Positions 16,661 through 24,931 of a stretch of DNA of 64,000 bases are shown here, in pieces. Each line of letters opens with the position of its first letter. The stretch's first letter is position 1. The position numbers and the translations under genes are program-made. This DNA comes from UBA7672 sp040398465 (lineage in GTDB: Bacteria > Pseudomonadota > Alphaproteobacteria > Caulobacterales > Hyphomonadaceae): NCBI GenBank assembly GCA_040398465.1, contig JBBAUA010000005.1, positions 41,067 to 105,066 of the forward strand, in the 5' to 3' direction. The notes below the pieces were generated by a model. It was not told the origin of the DNA. It worked only from the letters and a program-made list of their open reading frames with translations, and did not search any database.

Positions 16661-17782
16661 ATGCACACATCCAGCATCGCCCGCGCGACCGAGCTGTTTG
16701 AAGCATCCCTGTTCACCCCCGACGATCTCCCGCACACGCTCGACGCGGTCGCACGCGAGATCGGCTTCGACCATTTCTGCCTCGTGCACTCCCAACTCGA
16801 AAACCCCACCTTCATCGCCTCGGAACACAGCCTCGACGCCCTCAACGCCTACGCCACAGGCGGCTGGCGCGAAGTCGATTACCGCGCAGCGAACGTTAAC
16901 CACACGGCAAACGGCAGCCTTTTCCTGGATCACCTCGTCGTGCCGGAAGAAGAGCGCACCAGCTCAGCGATCTACAACGAACTCTATGTTCCAAAGCGCA
17001 TGGCGTACTTCGCGGGCTGGCGCTTCGCCGTGGGCGGAGACACCTGGATCTATTCGCTCGCTCGGGCAGAGGACAAGGGCCCGGCCGGCAGCACAGATGT
17101 CGACATGCTGACCGGCCTCGCCCCTTTCGCCAACCGCGCGCTCCTGATGGCGCGTCACATCCGCGAGGTGCGCGTCCGCGGCATGCTCGACGGACTTGCA
17201 TCTGCGAACTTCGCGGCGGTCATCCTCGACAGCGACGGCAAGGCCCAAGCCGTGACACCATCCGCCGAGTCAATGCTCGGCTCCGAGATCGACATCCGTT
17301 CGGGAAGCCTGTGGGCGTCGAACAGCAGCGCGAACGAAGCACTCGGCCAGCTTGCATCACGCGCGCGTAGCGGCCTCACCGAAGGCGTCGCGCAGGACAT
17401 CGTCATTCGCCGCCCCGATGGCCGCAAGCCGATTCTGGTGCAACCGGTGCCGGTGCGCGGCGTGGGACTGGATGCGCTGCCCGGCGCGCGCATCCTGGTG
17501 ATGCTCACCGACCTCGACATGAACACCACCGCGACTGCCGCAAAGCTCGAACAACTGTTCGATCTGTCGAATGCTGAATCGCACGTCGCCTCGCTGCTCG
17601 CACAGGGCCACGAACCGTCGGAAATCGCACGCCGCCGCAACGTCGCCGTCGACACCGTTCGCGGTCAGCTGAAAAGCATTTTCCGCAAGCTTGGCGCAGG
17701 CCGTCAGAGCGACGTCGTCAGCCTGATCGCCCGACTCCCCGGCGCGCTGCGCAAGCCAGACGATCCGGGTACGGACCTCTAG
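16661..17782 (+). CDS. LuxR-type transcriptional regulator
   Basis: 373 aa. The C-terminus is a LuxR/FixJ-type helix-turn-helix: FDLSNAESHVASLLAQGHEP, then SEIARRRNVAVDTVRGQLKS and IFRKLGAGRQSDVVSLI, which is the normal four-helix DNA-binding domain. The N-terminal 300 residues have no receiver or obvious autoinducer-binding motif; a central part (LDSDGKAQAVTPSAESML) reads like a degenerate PAS sensor. It probably responds to an unknown ligand. The gene stands alone with no adjacent target operon apparent. Confidence 0.82.
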   Translation: MHTSSIARATELFEASLFTPDDLPHTLDAVAREIGFDHFCLVHSQLENPTFIASEHSLDALNAYATGGWREVDYRAANVNHTANGSLFLDHLVVPEEERTSSAIYNELYVPKRMAYFAGWRFAVGGDTWIYSLARAEDKGPAGSTDVDMLTGLAPFANRALLMARHIREVRVRGMLDGLASANFAAVILDSDGKAQAVTPSAESMLGSEIDIRSGSLWASNSSANEALGQLASRARSGLTEGVAQDIVIRRPDGRKPILVQPVPVRGVGLDALPGARILVMLTDLDMNTTATAAKLEQLFDLSNAESHVASLLAQGHEPSEIARRRNVAVDTVRGQLKSIFRKLGAGRQSDVVSLIARLPGALRKPDDPGTDL

Positions 17783-17990
17783 CATCACCTTACCATTTTT
17801 TCAGACAAAACTCCCGCGTTTCCGCCGGAAGTGATCGTCCGCATCCGGAACAACGCGACCCCCTGAAACGTTGAAGGACACCCGGGTCGCATGCGCGCTT
17901 CCGAGCCTGCCTGCTGCCCGGACGTCTACGTTTCCCAACGTGACGGCGCTCATCCGGGCGAACGTCAGCAAGTTCAAGAGGATTCACGAA

Positions 17991-18332
17991 ATGTCTTGGC
18001 TGAAGAATCATGCCGCCAGTGCTCGTGCCATCGCCGTCGTCGCTCTCGGCGGCCTGGCACTCAGCGCCTGCGCCACCAATCAGTATGTCGATGAGAAGAT
18101 CGCCATGGTGAACTCCCGCATCGACCAGACCGACGCCCGCGTCCAGCAGGCCGCACAGCGCGCCGAAGCTGCGAACTCCGCAGCACAGGCCGCCGCCAAC
18201 GACGCTCGCGCCGCCAACACCGCCGCGCAGGCCGCCGCCACCGACGCCCGCACCGCCAACCAGCGCGTCGACCAGCTCGGCGGCCGCGTTGACACCATGG
18301 AGCGCGGTCCGGCCCGCACGCCGCGGGGTTGA
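17991..18332 (+). CDS. Lpp-like alanine-rich outer-membrane lipoprotein
   Basis: 113 aa from ATG at 17991, with AAGAGG nine bases upstream. The signal peptide ends in LSAC, so the mature N-terminal Cys is lipidated. The mature protein is an alanine-zipper coiled coil made of repeated units such as QAAAND-ARAANTAAQAAATDARTANQRV, ending in GRVDTMERG. It resembles murein lipoprotein (alanine-zipper group) but is longer and lacks a C-terminal lysine, ending in PRTPRG-like residues (ARTPRG). An L,D-transpeptidase gene follows, which suits an envelope-tethering role. The 208 bases upstream hold no gene. Confidence 0.8.
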   Translation: MSWLKNHAASARAIAVVALGGLALSACATNQYVDEKIAMVNSRIDQTDARVQQAAQRAEAANSAAQAAANDARAANTAAQAAATDARTANQRVDQLGGRVDTMERGPARTPRG

Positions 18333-18339
18333 CCCCTCT

Positions 18340-18398
18340 GTCACTGAATGATCAGTGACCTATATGGATTGGGCCGGGCGTTAAAATGCGTCCGGCCC
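18340..18398 (+). terminator. Two hairpins between the Lpp-like and L,D-transpeptidase genes
   Basis: First hairpin: GTCACTGA/TCAGTGAC around ATGA (18340-18359). Second: GGGCCGG (18371-18377) with CCGGCCC (18392-18398) around a loop that includes TTAAAATG. The second is followed only by TTCC, so as an intrinsic terminator it is weak. The proposed start ATG of the next gene (18386) lies in its loop, so it may instead regulate translation initiation. Confidence 0.4.
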
Positions 18399-19180
18399 TT
18401 CCGATGTCCGGTCGCAGATCGCAGACGACCAAACCACGGAGCGCCTTCATTCGTACCGCGTCCGCAACCCTGTTCCGCGCCGCCGCTCTATCGGCAGGCA
18501 TCGCGCTCGCCGCTCCCCTCGGCCTGACTGCTGTCGCGCAGACCGCACTGCAGGCCATCGATGAGGTCGACCCCGCCCAGCCGATCGCCGACCAGGTCGT
18601 CGATCTGGCCGCCTGGGTCATCGCCGCTGGCGACAATCGCGGCCTGCCCTTCGCCGTCGTCGACAAGCGAGCCGCGCAAGTCCTGATCTTCGGCGCCAAC
18701 GGAAAACTCCGCGGCCTCGCCCCCGCGCTCATCGGTTCTGCAGTGGGCGACGACAGCGCCCCCGGCGTCGGCGACCGCGAGCTCAAGGACATTCCGATGA
18801 AGGACCGCACCACGCCTGCAGGTCGCTTCCTCGCCGCCTACGGCCCCGCCGCCGGCAAGCAGCGCGTGCTATGGGTCGACTACGAGACCGCCGTCTCGAT
18901 TCATCCCCTCGCCGACAACAGCACGCCGAAGGAAAAACGCAAGGAACGCCTCGCCTCGCCCGGCCCCGATGACAACCGCATCACGCACGGCTGCATCAAC
19001 GTCTCGAAGGATTTCTACGCCAGGGTCGTGAAGCCCACCTTCGAAAAAGGCGGCGTCTTCTATGTGCTCCCGGATTCGAAGACGATCCAGGCCGCTTTCC
19101 CCGGCTACGACCAACGCATCTTCGTCGCTTCGGCCGCGGAAGCGAACAAGACCACGAACGCGTCGTTCGTCGCCCGCTAG
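18386..19180 (+). CDS. L,D-transpeptidase family protein
   Basis: 264 aa from ATG 18386; ATG 18404 is an alternative since the first lies in a hairpin loop. A basic N-terminus leads to a secretion signal (FRAAALSAGIALAAPLGLTAVAQT). The catalytic motif of YkuD-type transpeptidases appears as ITHGCINVSKDFYARVV, with the nucleophilic Cys after HG, preceded by VSIHPLAD. These enzymes make 3-3 peptidoglycan crosslinks or attach lipoproteins to peptidoglycan. It follows the Lpp-like gene, which could be its substrate (inference). An unusually long insertion separates SIH from HGC, as seen in some alphaproteobacterial forms. Confidence 0.82.
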   Translation: MRPALPMSGRRSQTTKPRSAFIRTASATLFRAAALSAGIALAAPLGLTAVAQTALQAIDEVDPAQPIADQVVDLAAWVIAAGDNRGLPFAVVDKRAAQVLIFGANGKLRGLAPALIGSAVGDDSAPGVGDRELKDIPMKDRTTPAGRFLAAYGPAAGKQRVLWVDYETAVSIHPLADNSTPKEKRKERLASPGPDDNRITHGCINVSKDFYARVVKPTFEKGGVFYVLPDSKTIQAAFPGYDQRIFVASAAEANKTTNASFVAR

Positions 19181-19683
19181 TCCAGCGCCTTCTCGTCCCG
19201 CTCACCGGTGCGTATCCGCACCACCTCGGTGAGCCCAGAGACGAAAATCTTCCCGTCCCCGATCTTGCCCGATCCCGCAGCCTTCTGGATCGCCTCGATC
19301 ACGGCCTCCGCCATGCCCGACTGCACCGCCACATCGATACGGATCTTCGGCACCTCGGCCACCGCATACTCATTGCCGCGATAGAACTCGGTCTGCCCCC
19401 GCTGCCGGCCGAAACCCTGCACCTGCGTCGCTGTCACCCCAGACACGCCAAGCTGCGTCAGCGCCTCGCGCACGGCCTCATAGCGGTGCGGCCGGACGAT
19501 CGCCGTGATCATGCGCATCGGATGTTCCTGTTCGTGCTGCAGCCCCAGATAGACCAGCCTGCGGATCGCCTCGGACCGGCTGGGCAGGTCCTGCTGTCCG
19601 CGCCGCCAGTCATCGACGTCCCGGCCGAAACTGGCCGAAGCGACGAGCTGGATGCGCTGGTCGAGCTTTTCCTCGTCACTCAA
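19177..19683 (-). CDS. PII signalling protein with an N-terminal ribbon-helix-helix-like domain
   Basis: 168 aa. The C-terminal 113 residues (from MRMITAIVRPHRYEAVREAL) are a complete PII (GlnB/GlnK) protein, including the T-loop with QTEFYRGNEYAVAEVPK, where the first Tyr corresponds to the uridylylated Tyr51, and GKIGDGKIFV. The first 55 residues are continuous in frame and look like a ribbon-helix-helix DNA-binding domain: IQLVASASFGRDVDDWRR, then PSRSEAIRRLVYLGLQ. The start is TTG at 19683 with a GAGGAG ribosome site about nine bases upstream; an ATG at the PII start (19518) has a GAACAGGAAC-like context and could give a short form. No ammonium transporter or glutamine synthetase gene is adjacent. 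PII is sure; the fused domain is inferred. Confidence 0.8.
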   Translation of the reverse strand: MSDEEKLDQRIQLVASASFGRDVDDWRRGQQDLPSRSEAIRRLVYLGLQHEQEHPMRMITAIVRPHRYEAVREALTQLGVSGVTATQVQGFGRQRGQTEFYRGNEYAVAEVPKIRIDVAVQSGMAEAVIEAIQKAAGSGKIGDGKIFVSGLTEVVRIRTGERDEKALD

Positions 19684-19881
19684 AACGCCAGACTCCTCAA
19701 GGAACAGTCTCCTGTTCGGGAGCCATCCCTAGCAAGTTACACACCTGAAGCCAACGCCCTCACCTGCAAGCAGTTTTGTCCTGTCGCACCTCTTTCCCAG
19801 CCGTTAACCAACCGCCCCGTCAAATCCGCATCGCCTCAACGGTAAAATTACCTTGTCGGTTTACCTTGGCCGGAACTCAGA

Positions 19882-20814
19882 ATGGGTGGTCACGGCAAGC
19901 TGATGTCAGACGAGCGTACGATTTCCCCCGACCTGCTCAAGCGCATGAAGGTCCTCATCGTGGATCCGAACGCGTTCATGCGCGGCGTCGTCGCCGATAG
20001 CCTGCGCCGTCTCACCATCACCAGCATCAACGCCACCGCCAACGCCGTCGAGGCGTTCTCGGTCGGCCGCACCTTCAAGCCCGACCTCATCTTCGTGGAC
20101 TGGGACGCCGGCCGCATGTCCGGTCTCGAATTCACCCGTGAGATCCGTCGCAACACGACCGGCATCGCGCGCGAGACGCCGATTATCCTGCTCGCCGGCG
20201 TCATCGATCACGACCAGCTGATGTCCGCCCGCCAGAACGGCATCAACGAATTCCTGCTCAAGCCCGTCAGCGCTCACGGCGTGCTCTCGCGGATCGAAGA
20301 GATCGTCCTGCATCCGCGCAAGTTCATCGACAGCCGCAACTATGTCGGCCCCTGCCGGCGCCGCAAGGAAGATCCCAACTACGCCGGCCCCTGGCGCCGC
20401 CTCACCGACGAGCCGCCGCAGAAGGCCAAGTCCGAGCAGTCGAAGGAAAACGCCTTCAAGCTGCGCGGCATCATCGACAGCCTCACCGAATACGCCAACC
20501 GCTCCAACGAGGATCGCGGCGCCGGCATCCGCGGCATGTACCGCCTGCTCCAGCAGAACGCCGCCGAAGTCAGCCGCCTCGGCGACGACACGGTCGACCG
20601 CGTCTGGACGTCCGCCCTGCGCTACATCGAAGGCGTCGGCATGACGGCCACCTACGATATCGAAGTGGTGAAGTACCACTTCCAGACGATCACCATCATC
20701 CTCGACATGCCCGAGGAAGCCTTCATCCACCGCATCTCCGTCGCCAACGAACTCGACCGCCTGGTCAGCAAGAAGATCCACTCGGCGCACGAGAAGAAGA
20801 GCGACGTGGCGTAG
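19882..20814 (+). CDS. CheY-like response regulator with a helical C-terminal domain
   Basis: 310 aa. Residues about 15-140 are a receiver domain: VLIVDPNAFMRGVV near the start, the phospho-acceptor Asp in IFVDWDAGRMSGLEF, and the conserved Lys in FLLKPVSAHGV. After it comes an Arg-rich linker with a repeated motif (SRNYVGPCRRRKEDP then NYAGPWRRLTDEP) and a helical C-terminal domain of about 120 residues with no DNA-binding motif. Such proteins usually signal by protein contact, for example to motility or cell-cycle factors. An inverted repeat GGTAA-AA-TTACC lies at 19841-19852 just upstream, and TTAACCA (a CtrA half-site-like word) at 19804-19810. ATG 19903 is an alternative start. Confidence 0.82.
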   Translation: MGGHGKLMSDERTISPDLLKRMKVLIVDPNAFMRGVVADSLRRLTITSINATANAVEAFSVGRTFKPDLIFVDWDAGRMSGLEFTREIRRNTTGIARETPIILLAGVIDHDQLMSARQNGINEFLLKPVSAHGVLSRIEEIVLHPRKFIDSRNYVGPCRRRKEDPNYAGPWRRLTDEPPQKAKSEQSKENAFKLRGIIDSLTEYANRSNEDRGAGIRGMYRLLQQNAAEVSRLGDDTVDRVWTSALRYIEGVGMTATYDIEVVKYHFQTITIILDMPEEAFIHRISVANELDRLVSKKIHSAHEKKSDVA

Positions 20815-20827
20815 CCTCGGCCGCCCG

Positions 20828-21068
20828 TCACTGACCATCCATACCGCCAGAGTAGTCCTTATCCTGAGGAGCGCGCGCAGCGTCCGTCTCGAAGGACGAG
20901 GACGTGCTTCCCAGTGGCGCTTTCACAAACGTCCCACGCCGCTTCGCCCGCTCACGCAAGCGATCCCACTCGCGCCGAAAGAAACGCTTCCTTCTTGGCG
21001 CGCGACCACCCCTTGAGCTTCCGCTCGAACGCAATCGCATCCGTGATCCGCTGAAACCACTCGGCCCA
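20828..21068 (-). pseudogene. GIY-YIG endonuclease remnant, frameshifted
   Basis: On the minus strand one frame reads WAEWFQRITDAIAFERKLK then GWSRAKKEAFL, the characteristic C-terminal half of small GIY-YIG nuclease-like proteins. The reading then shifts frame (near 20980) into REWDRLRERAKRRG and SSSFETDAARAPQDKD, where the family's usual C-terminus runs into a palindromic repeat. The GIY-YIG catalytic half at the N-terminus is missing. The gene is therefore 5'-truncated and frameshifted. The neighbouring 21069-21350 holds only a weak plus-strand ORF and nothing I can assign. Confidence 0.6.
20855..20903. repeat. Palindromic dispersed repeat
   Basis: The segment contains GTCCTTATCCTGAGGA, then GCGCGCGCAGCG, then TCTCGAAGGACGAGGAC, whose arms are complementary (GTCCT with AGGAC). 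This composition matches a repeat type widespread in alphaproteobacterial intergenic DNA (recognised by eye). Translated on the minus strand it gives the SSFETDAARAPQ tail fused to the GIY-YIG remnant. Confidence 0.6.
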
Positions 21069-21350
21069 ACCGCATCCAGGCTGCGATGATGACCATCGCC
21101 GCCCACCAGCCCCGCATCGACCCGCGCATTGCGGGGCGCGAAGCCCGCGAGGCGGAACAGGCGCGTCTCGCCGCACTCGAACGGCAGCGCCAGCGCTCCG
21201 ACGACTACGATCCAGCCGCCCTCAGGACCCCGGATAGCCAGCATTCAGCGGTAACCGCCAAACCCGCAGCCACCTGCGGGATCGCGAAGGCATCCCTGCC
21301 GGTTAGCCCGCCCCCCTAGACGCGCCCTTAAATCTGGACACCATGCCCCG

Positions 21351-22682
21351 ATGAACCGCCGCCATTTCCTCGCCACGTCCGTCGCCACCGCCGCCCTCGC
21401 GGCTTGCGCCTCGCCGCCCCAGGCCAACGCCACCCGCAAACCCAACATCATCCTCATCCTCGCCGACGATCTGGGCTATGGCGATCTCGGCGTCTTCGGC
21501 AACGGCGTCATCCGCACACCGAACATCGATCGTATGGCTGCAGAGGGCGCGCGCCTCACCACCTTCTACGCCTCCGCCAATGTCTGCACGCCCAGCCGCG
21601 CCGGCCTGCTCACCGGCCGCTACCCGATCCGCACCGGCCTCGCGCGCGACGTGATCCGCCAGACCGACACGCACGGCCTGCCCCTCGCCGAGATCACCAT
21701 CGCCGAAGCCCTGAAGCCCGACTACGCCACCGCCCTCGTCGGCAAATGGCATCTCGGCCACGTCGCGCCGTTCTGGCCGCCGACACGGCACGGCTTCGAC
21801 CTGTTCTCCGGCCTGCCCTACAGCCACGACATGAAGCCGATCGCCTACTACTCCACGAGCGCCGGCGTCGAACTCACCGAAGAGCCGATGGCGATGGATC
21901 GCCTCACCGAGAAGTTCTTCGCCCGCGGCCTGGAGTTCGTCGACGCCAACAAGGACAAGCCCTTCTTCCTTCTGCTGACGCTCACCGCCCCCCACATCCC
22001 CCTCGATCCGCACCCCGACCATGACGGCAAGAGCCAAGCTGCCGAATACGGCGACGTGGTCGAGGAGATCGACGCAAACATCGGCCGCCTCATCGCACGC
22101 CTGAAGCAGCACGGCATCGACGACGACACGCTGGTCATCCTCACCTCCGACAACGGCCCCTGGTGGGAAGGCTCCGCCGGCGGCCTGCGCGATCGCAAGG
22201 GCGGCGCTGGCTGGGAAGGCGGCTATCGCGTGCCCTTCATCGCCCGCCAGCCCGGCCGCATTCCGTCGGGCATCGTCAACGACGCAATGGCAATGAACAC
22301 CGACCTGCTGCCCACGCTCACCGCCTGGTGCGGCGCGCCTCTCGTCGCCGCCGAACTCGACGGCAAGGACATCGCCGCCCTGCTCACCACGCGCAACGCC
22401 GTCTCGCCGCACGACGAGCTGCTGCTCTTCCTCAACGAGGACATCGCCGCCATCCGCACCCAGCGCTACAAATACGTCGTCCGCTCGCACTACCGCTCGC
22501 TCGACGCCCAGCTCGACCTGGCCGGCCGCACCGACTGGCCGGTCCTCGTCGACATCGCGAACGACCCGGCCGAATCCTACGACGTCTCCTCGCGCCACCC
22601 GGACGTGCTGGCTGATCTCACGGAGCGGCTGGAGCGCGCGCGGGCGAAGTTCGATCCGATGCGAACACCGAAGCCCGGCTAA
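21351..22682 (+). CDS. Exported sulfatase, formylglycine-dependent
   Basis: 443 aa. The N-terminus MNRRHFLATSVATAAL is a twin-arginine-like signal that ends in LAAC, so it may also be lipidated. The sulfatase signature CTPSRAGLLTGR places the Cys destined to become formylglycine near residue 79. Metal ligands are in LILADDLGYGDLG and TSDNGPWWEG. GKWHLG is the conserved Lys/His segment. A formylglycine-generating enzyme is not in the window; a dedicated maturase elsewhere would be needed. It hydrolyses sulfate esters in the periplasm; substrate not predictable. Confidence 0.9.
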   Translation: MNRRHFLATSVATAALAACASPPQANATRKPNIILILADDLGYGDLGVFGNGVIRTPNIDRMAAEGARLTTFYASANVCTPSRAGLLTGRYPIRTGLARDVIRQTDTHGLPLAEITIAEALKPDYATALVGKWHLGHVAPFWPPTRHGFDLFSGLPYSHDMKPIAYYSTSAGVELTEEPMAMDRLTEKFFARGLEFVDANKDKPFFLLLTLTAPHIPLDPHPDHDGKSQAAEYGDVVEEIDANIGRLIARLKQHGIDDDTLVILTSDNGPWWEGSAGGLRDRKGGAGWEGGYRVPFIARQPGRIPSGIVNDAMAMNTDLLPTLTAWCGAPLVAAELDGKDIAALLTTRNAVSPHDELLLFLNEDIAAIRTQRYKYVVRSHYRSLDAQLDLAGRTDWPVLVDIANDPAESYDVSSRHPDVLADLTERLERARAKFDPMRTPKPG

Positions 22683-22729
22683 ACGCACACACGCTTGCGC
22701 GTTGCGCGCTCCGCCCGTAACCAGCCCCC

Positions 22730-23689
22730 ATGGCCGTCTACACCGACATCGACGACATCACGCTGTCCGCCCTGCTCGACGAGTACCATCTCGGGCCGCC
22801 TCTGGCGTTCAAGGGCATTGCCGAAGGCGTCGAGAATTCCAACTTCCTGCTTGAGACGCCCAAGGGCCGCTTCATCCTCACCGTGTTCGAGAAGCGCGCG
22901 AAGCGGGAGGACCTTCCCTTCTTCATGGGGATGATGGGCCATCTTTCCGCAAAAGGCTTCCCGGCCCCTCTGCCCGTGCCCGCAAAGGACGGAAACCCGC
23001 TCCGCACCGTGCAGGGCAAGCCGGCGGTCATCTGCACATTCCTGCAGGGCATGAGCCCCCGCCGCCCCGACGCTGACCAGTGCCGCGCCCTCGGCCAGGC
23101 CCTCGGCCGCTTCCACGCCGCCCTCGGCGACTTCCGCCTCCGCCGCCCGAACGACCTGTCCATCGGCGCCTGGCCAACCTTGTGGGAAAGCCGCGGCCCC
23201 GAAGCCGACGCACTCTCGCCCGGGCTGTCGTCCCAGGTCGATGGCGACATGGCCTTCCTGAAAGCGAACTGGCCGAAGACCCTGCCCGGCGGCGCCATCC
23301 ACGCCGACCTGTTTCCCGACAACACCTTCTTCCTCGATGGCAAGCTCTCGGGCGTCATCGACTTCTACTTCGCCTGCTCCGACTTTCTTGCGTACGACAT
23401 CGCCGTCTGCCTCAACGCCTGGTGCTTCGAACGGCGCGGCGAGTTCAACCTCACCAAGGGCCGCGCGCTGATCTCCAGCTACGAAACCGTCCGCCGCCTC
23501 GAACCCCGCGAACGCGCAGCCCTCCCCATCCTCGCCCGCGGCGCCGCCATGCGCTTCTTCCTGACGCGCCTCGTCGATCTCGCAGCAACTCCGAAAGACG
23601 CCCTCGTCAAACCGCACAACCCCCTCGACTACGCCGAACGCCTCGGCTTCCATCGCCAGGCCAAGTCGCCGGAGGATTATGGGGCGTGA
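22730..23689 (+). CDS. thrB: Homoserine kinase, ThrB type II
   Basis: 319 aa. This ThrB form has the aminoglycoside-phosphotransferase fold. Visible motifs are GIAEGVENSNFLLETPKG in the N-lobe, HADLFPDNTFF carrying the catalytic Asp and Asn (Brenner motif), and GVIDFYFACSDFLAYDIA with the Mg-binding Asp. It phosphorylates homoserine in threonine synthesis. In many alphaproteobacteria thrB is followed directly by rnhA; here a convergent gene sits between them. Confidence 0.9.
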   Translation: MAVYTDIDDITLSALLDEYHLGPPLAFKGIAEGVENSNFLLETPKGRFILTVFEKRAKREDLPFFMGMMGHLSAKGFPAPLPVPAKDGNPLRTVQGKPAVICTFLQGMSPRRPDADQCRALGQALGRFHAALGDFRLRRPNDLSIGAWPTLWESRGPEADALSPGLSSQVDGDMAFLKANWPKTLPGGAIHADLFPDNTFFLDGKLSGVIDFYFACSDFLAYDIAVCLNAWCFERRGEFNLTKGRALISSYETVRRLEPRERAALPILARGAAMRFFLTRLVDLAATPKDALVKPHNPLDYAERLGFHRQAKSPEDYGA

Positions 23690-23693
23690 GCCC

Positions 23694-24305
23694 CTAGGAT
23701 TGGCTAGCGATCGCGACGAACACGCCGACAGCGATGAAGGCGACAATGAACAACGCGATCTTCCAGAGCGGCACGAATTCTTTGTCGCTTGCCGCCTGCG
23801 GCGCGGCCGCAACCGGCGAAGCCTGCCCCCGTAGTCGCATCGGCCCCTCTGGCTCGTAGTCCGCCATTGATCGCCGCTCACCAAGCCCGATGGCATCGAA
23901 CTCATCTTCAGCGAGTGTGCGCGCAACACCGATCCTCCGCAGCGCCTGATTGATCGGCCCCGCGGCGCGACCCGATTGCGGCGCGACCACTTCGCGCCCA
24001 TCTACAAAAGCGATCGACGATTGGGCGCCCGTCCCGCCAAAATACTCCGTCTCGACATAGGCAAGCCCGCCGTCGCCAACGGTCGACGCGGCGATGGCCT
24101 CCGACAGCCCGAGTGGAGAAACATCCAGACCCGACGGCCGGGTGGCGCCCGGATGCCGGGCCTCGATGGCCGCATACAGCGCTTCGTCCACAGGAATTGC
24201 CTGCCACCCGCCGCGCAGCTCCACCACGCGCGCAACCGGCCATTCGCGCAGGAAGCTGGCGATGGCGGCGCCCTGTCCGACGATCAGCTGAACACTGTGG
24301 CCCAT
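23694..24305 (-). CDS. Hypothetical tail-anchored protein
   Basis: 203 aa, not recognised. The first 130 residues are a soluble domain beginning MGHSVQLIVGQGAAIASFLREW, with GGWQAIPVDEALY and YVETEYFGGTGAQSSIAF as the most distinctive parts. A Pro/Ala linker leads to one C-terminal membrane helix (ALFIVAFIAVGVFVAIA), so the domain probably faces the cytoplasm. Codon use and GC look like the surroundings. It is convergent with thrB (4 bases apart) and divergent from rnhA. Confidence 0.7.
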   Translation of the reverse strand: MGHSVQLIVGQGAAIASFLREWPVARVVELRGGWQAIPVDEALYAAIEARHPGATRPSGLDVSPLGLSEAIAASTVGDGGLAYVETEYFGGTGAQSSIAFVDGREVVAPQSGRAAGPINQALRRIGVARTLAEDEFDAIGLGERRSMADYEPEGPMRLRGQASPVAAAPQAASDKEFVPLWKIALFIVAFIAVGVFVAIASQS

Positions 24306-24361
24306 GCCGGCAATCTAGCACGAGTCTTGACGCGGGAAGCGAACGCCCCGACCTGATCGGC

Positions 24362-24823
24362 ATGGCTGACCCAAACACTGCAGACAAAGTCGAAATCTGG
24401 ACGGATGGTGCGTGCTCGGGGAATCCGGGACCCGGCGGCTGGGGCGCGCTGATGCGCGTCGACGGCGTCGAGACGGAACTCCACGGCGGCGAGCCGAGCA
24501 CGACCAACAACCGCATGGAACTCATGGCCGCCATCTCGGCCCTCGAGGCGTATCCCGCGGGCGCGAGAATCATCCTCCACACGGACTCCACCTATGTGAA
24601 GGACGGCCTGACCAAATGGATCATCGGCTGGAAGCGCAATGGCTGGAAGACTGCCGACAAGAAGCCGGTCAAGAACCAGGACCTCTGGATGCGCCTCGAT
24701 GCCGCCGCCGCCTCTCACAAGGTCGACTGGCGCTGGGTGAAGGGTCATTCGGGTCACAAGGAAAACGACCGCGCCGACGCCCTCGCCAGACTCGGCTGCG
24801 AGGAAAACCGTCCGCGTCGATAG
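24362..24823 (+). CDS. rnhA: Ribonuclease HI
   Basis: 153 aa from ATG 24362. The four catalytic carboxylates are visible: Asp in IWTDGACSGNPG (D15), Glu in NNRMELMAA (E53), Asp in LHTDSTYVKDG (D75) and Asp in NDRADALARLG (D139); the substrate-handling KGHSGH is also present. It cuts the RNA strand of RNA-DNA hybrids. A longer in-frame upstream extension is low-complexity and overlaps the divergent gene, so it is not used. Confidence 0.95.
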   Translation: MADPNTADKVEIWTDGACSGNPGPGGWGALMRVDGVETELHGGEPSTTNNRMELMAAISALEAYPAGARIILHTDSTYVKDGLTKWIIGWKRNGWKTADKKPVKNQDLWMRLDAAAASHKVDWRWVKGHSGHKENDRADALARLGCEENRPRR

Positions 24824-24931
24824 GCGCGGTCTTGCGCGCTGCAGCTGCGCTCCCCATCCTTTCGCAGAGGCCCGTCCCTTTTGCAGGACTCATGACGCTG
24901 GTGTAGCCTGCCGTCAAAGCCGGGACGGACA

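Noticed and set aside
19804..19810. CtrA-type binding site upstream of the response regulator
   Set aside because: Only a half-site-like TTAACCA is present without a partner at the right spacing; too weak to list as a feature.
21086..21319. 77-codon plus-strand ORF with a charged, possibly helical middle
   Set aside because: No ribosome site, no family, and it overlaps the decayed nuclease region; possible but unsupported.
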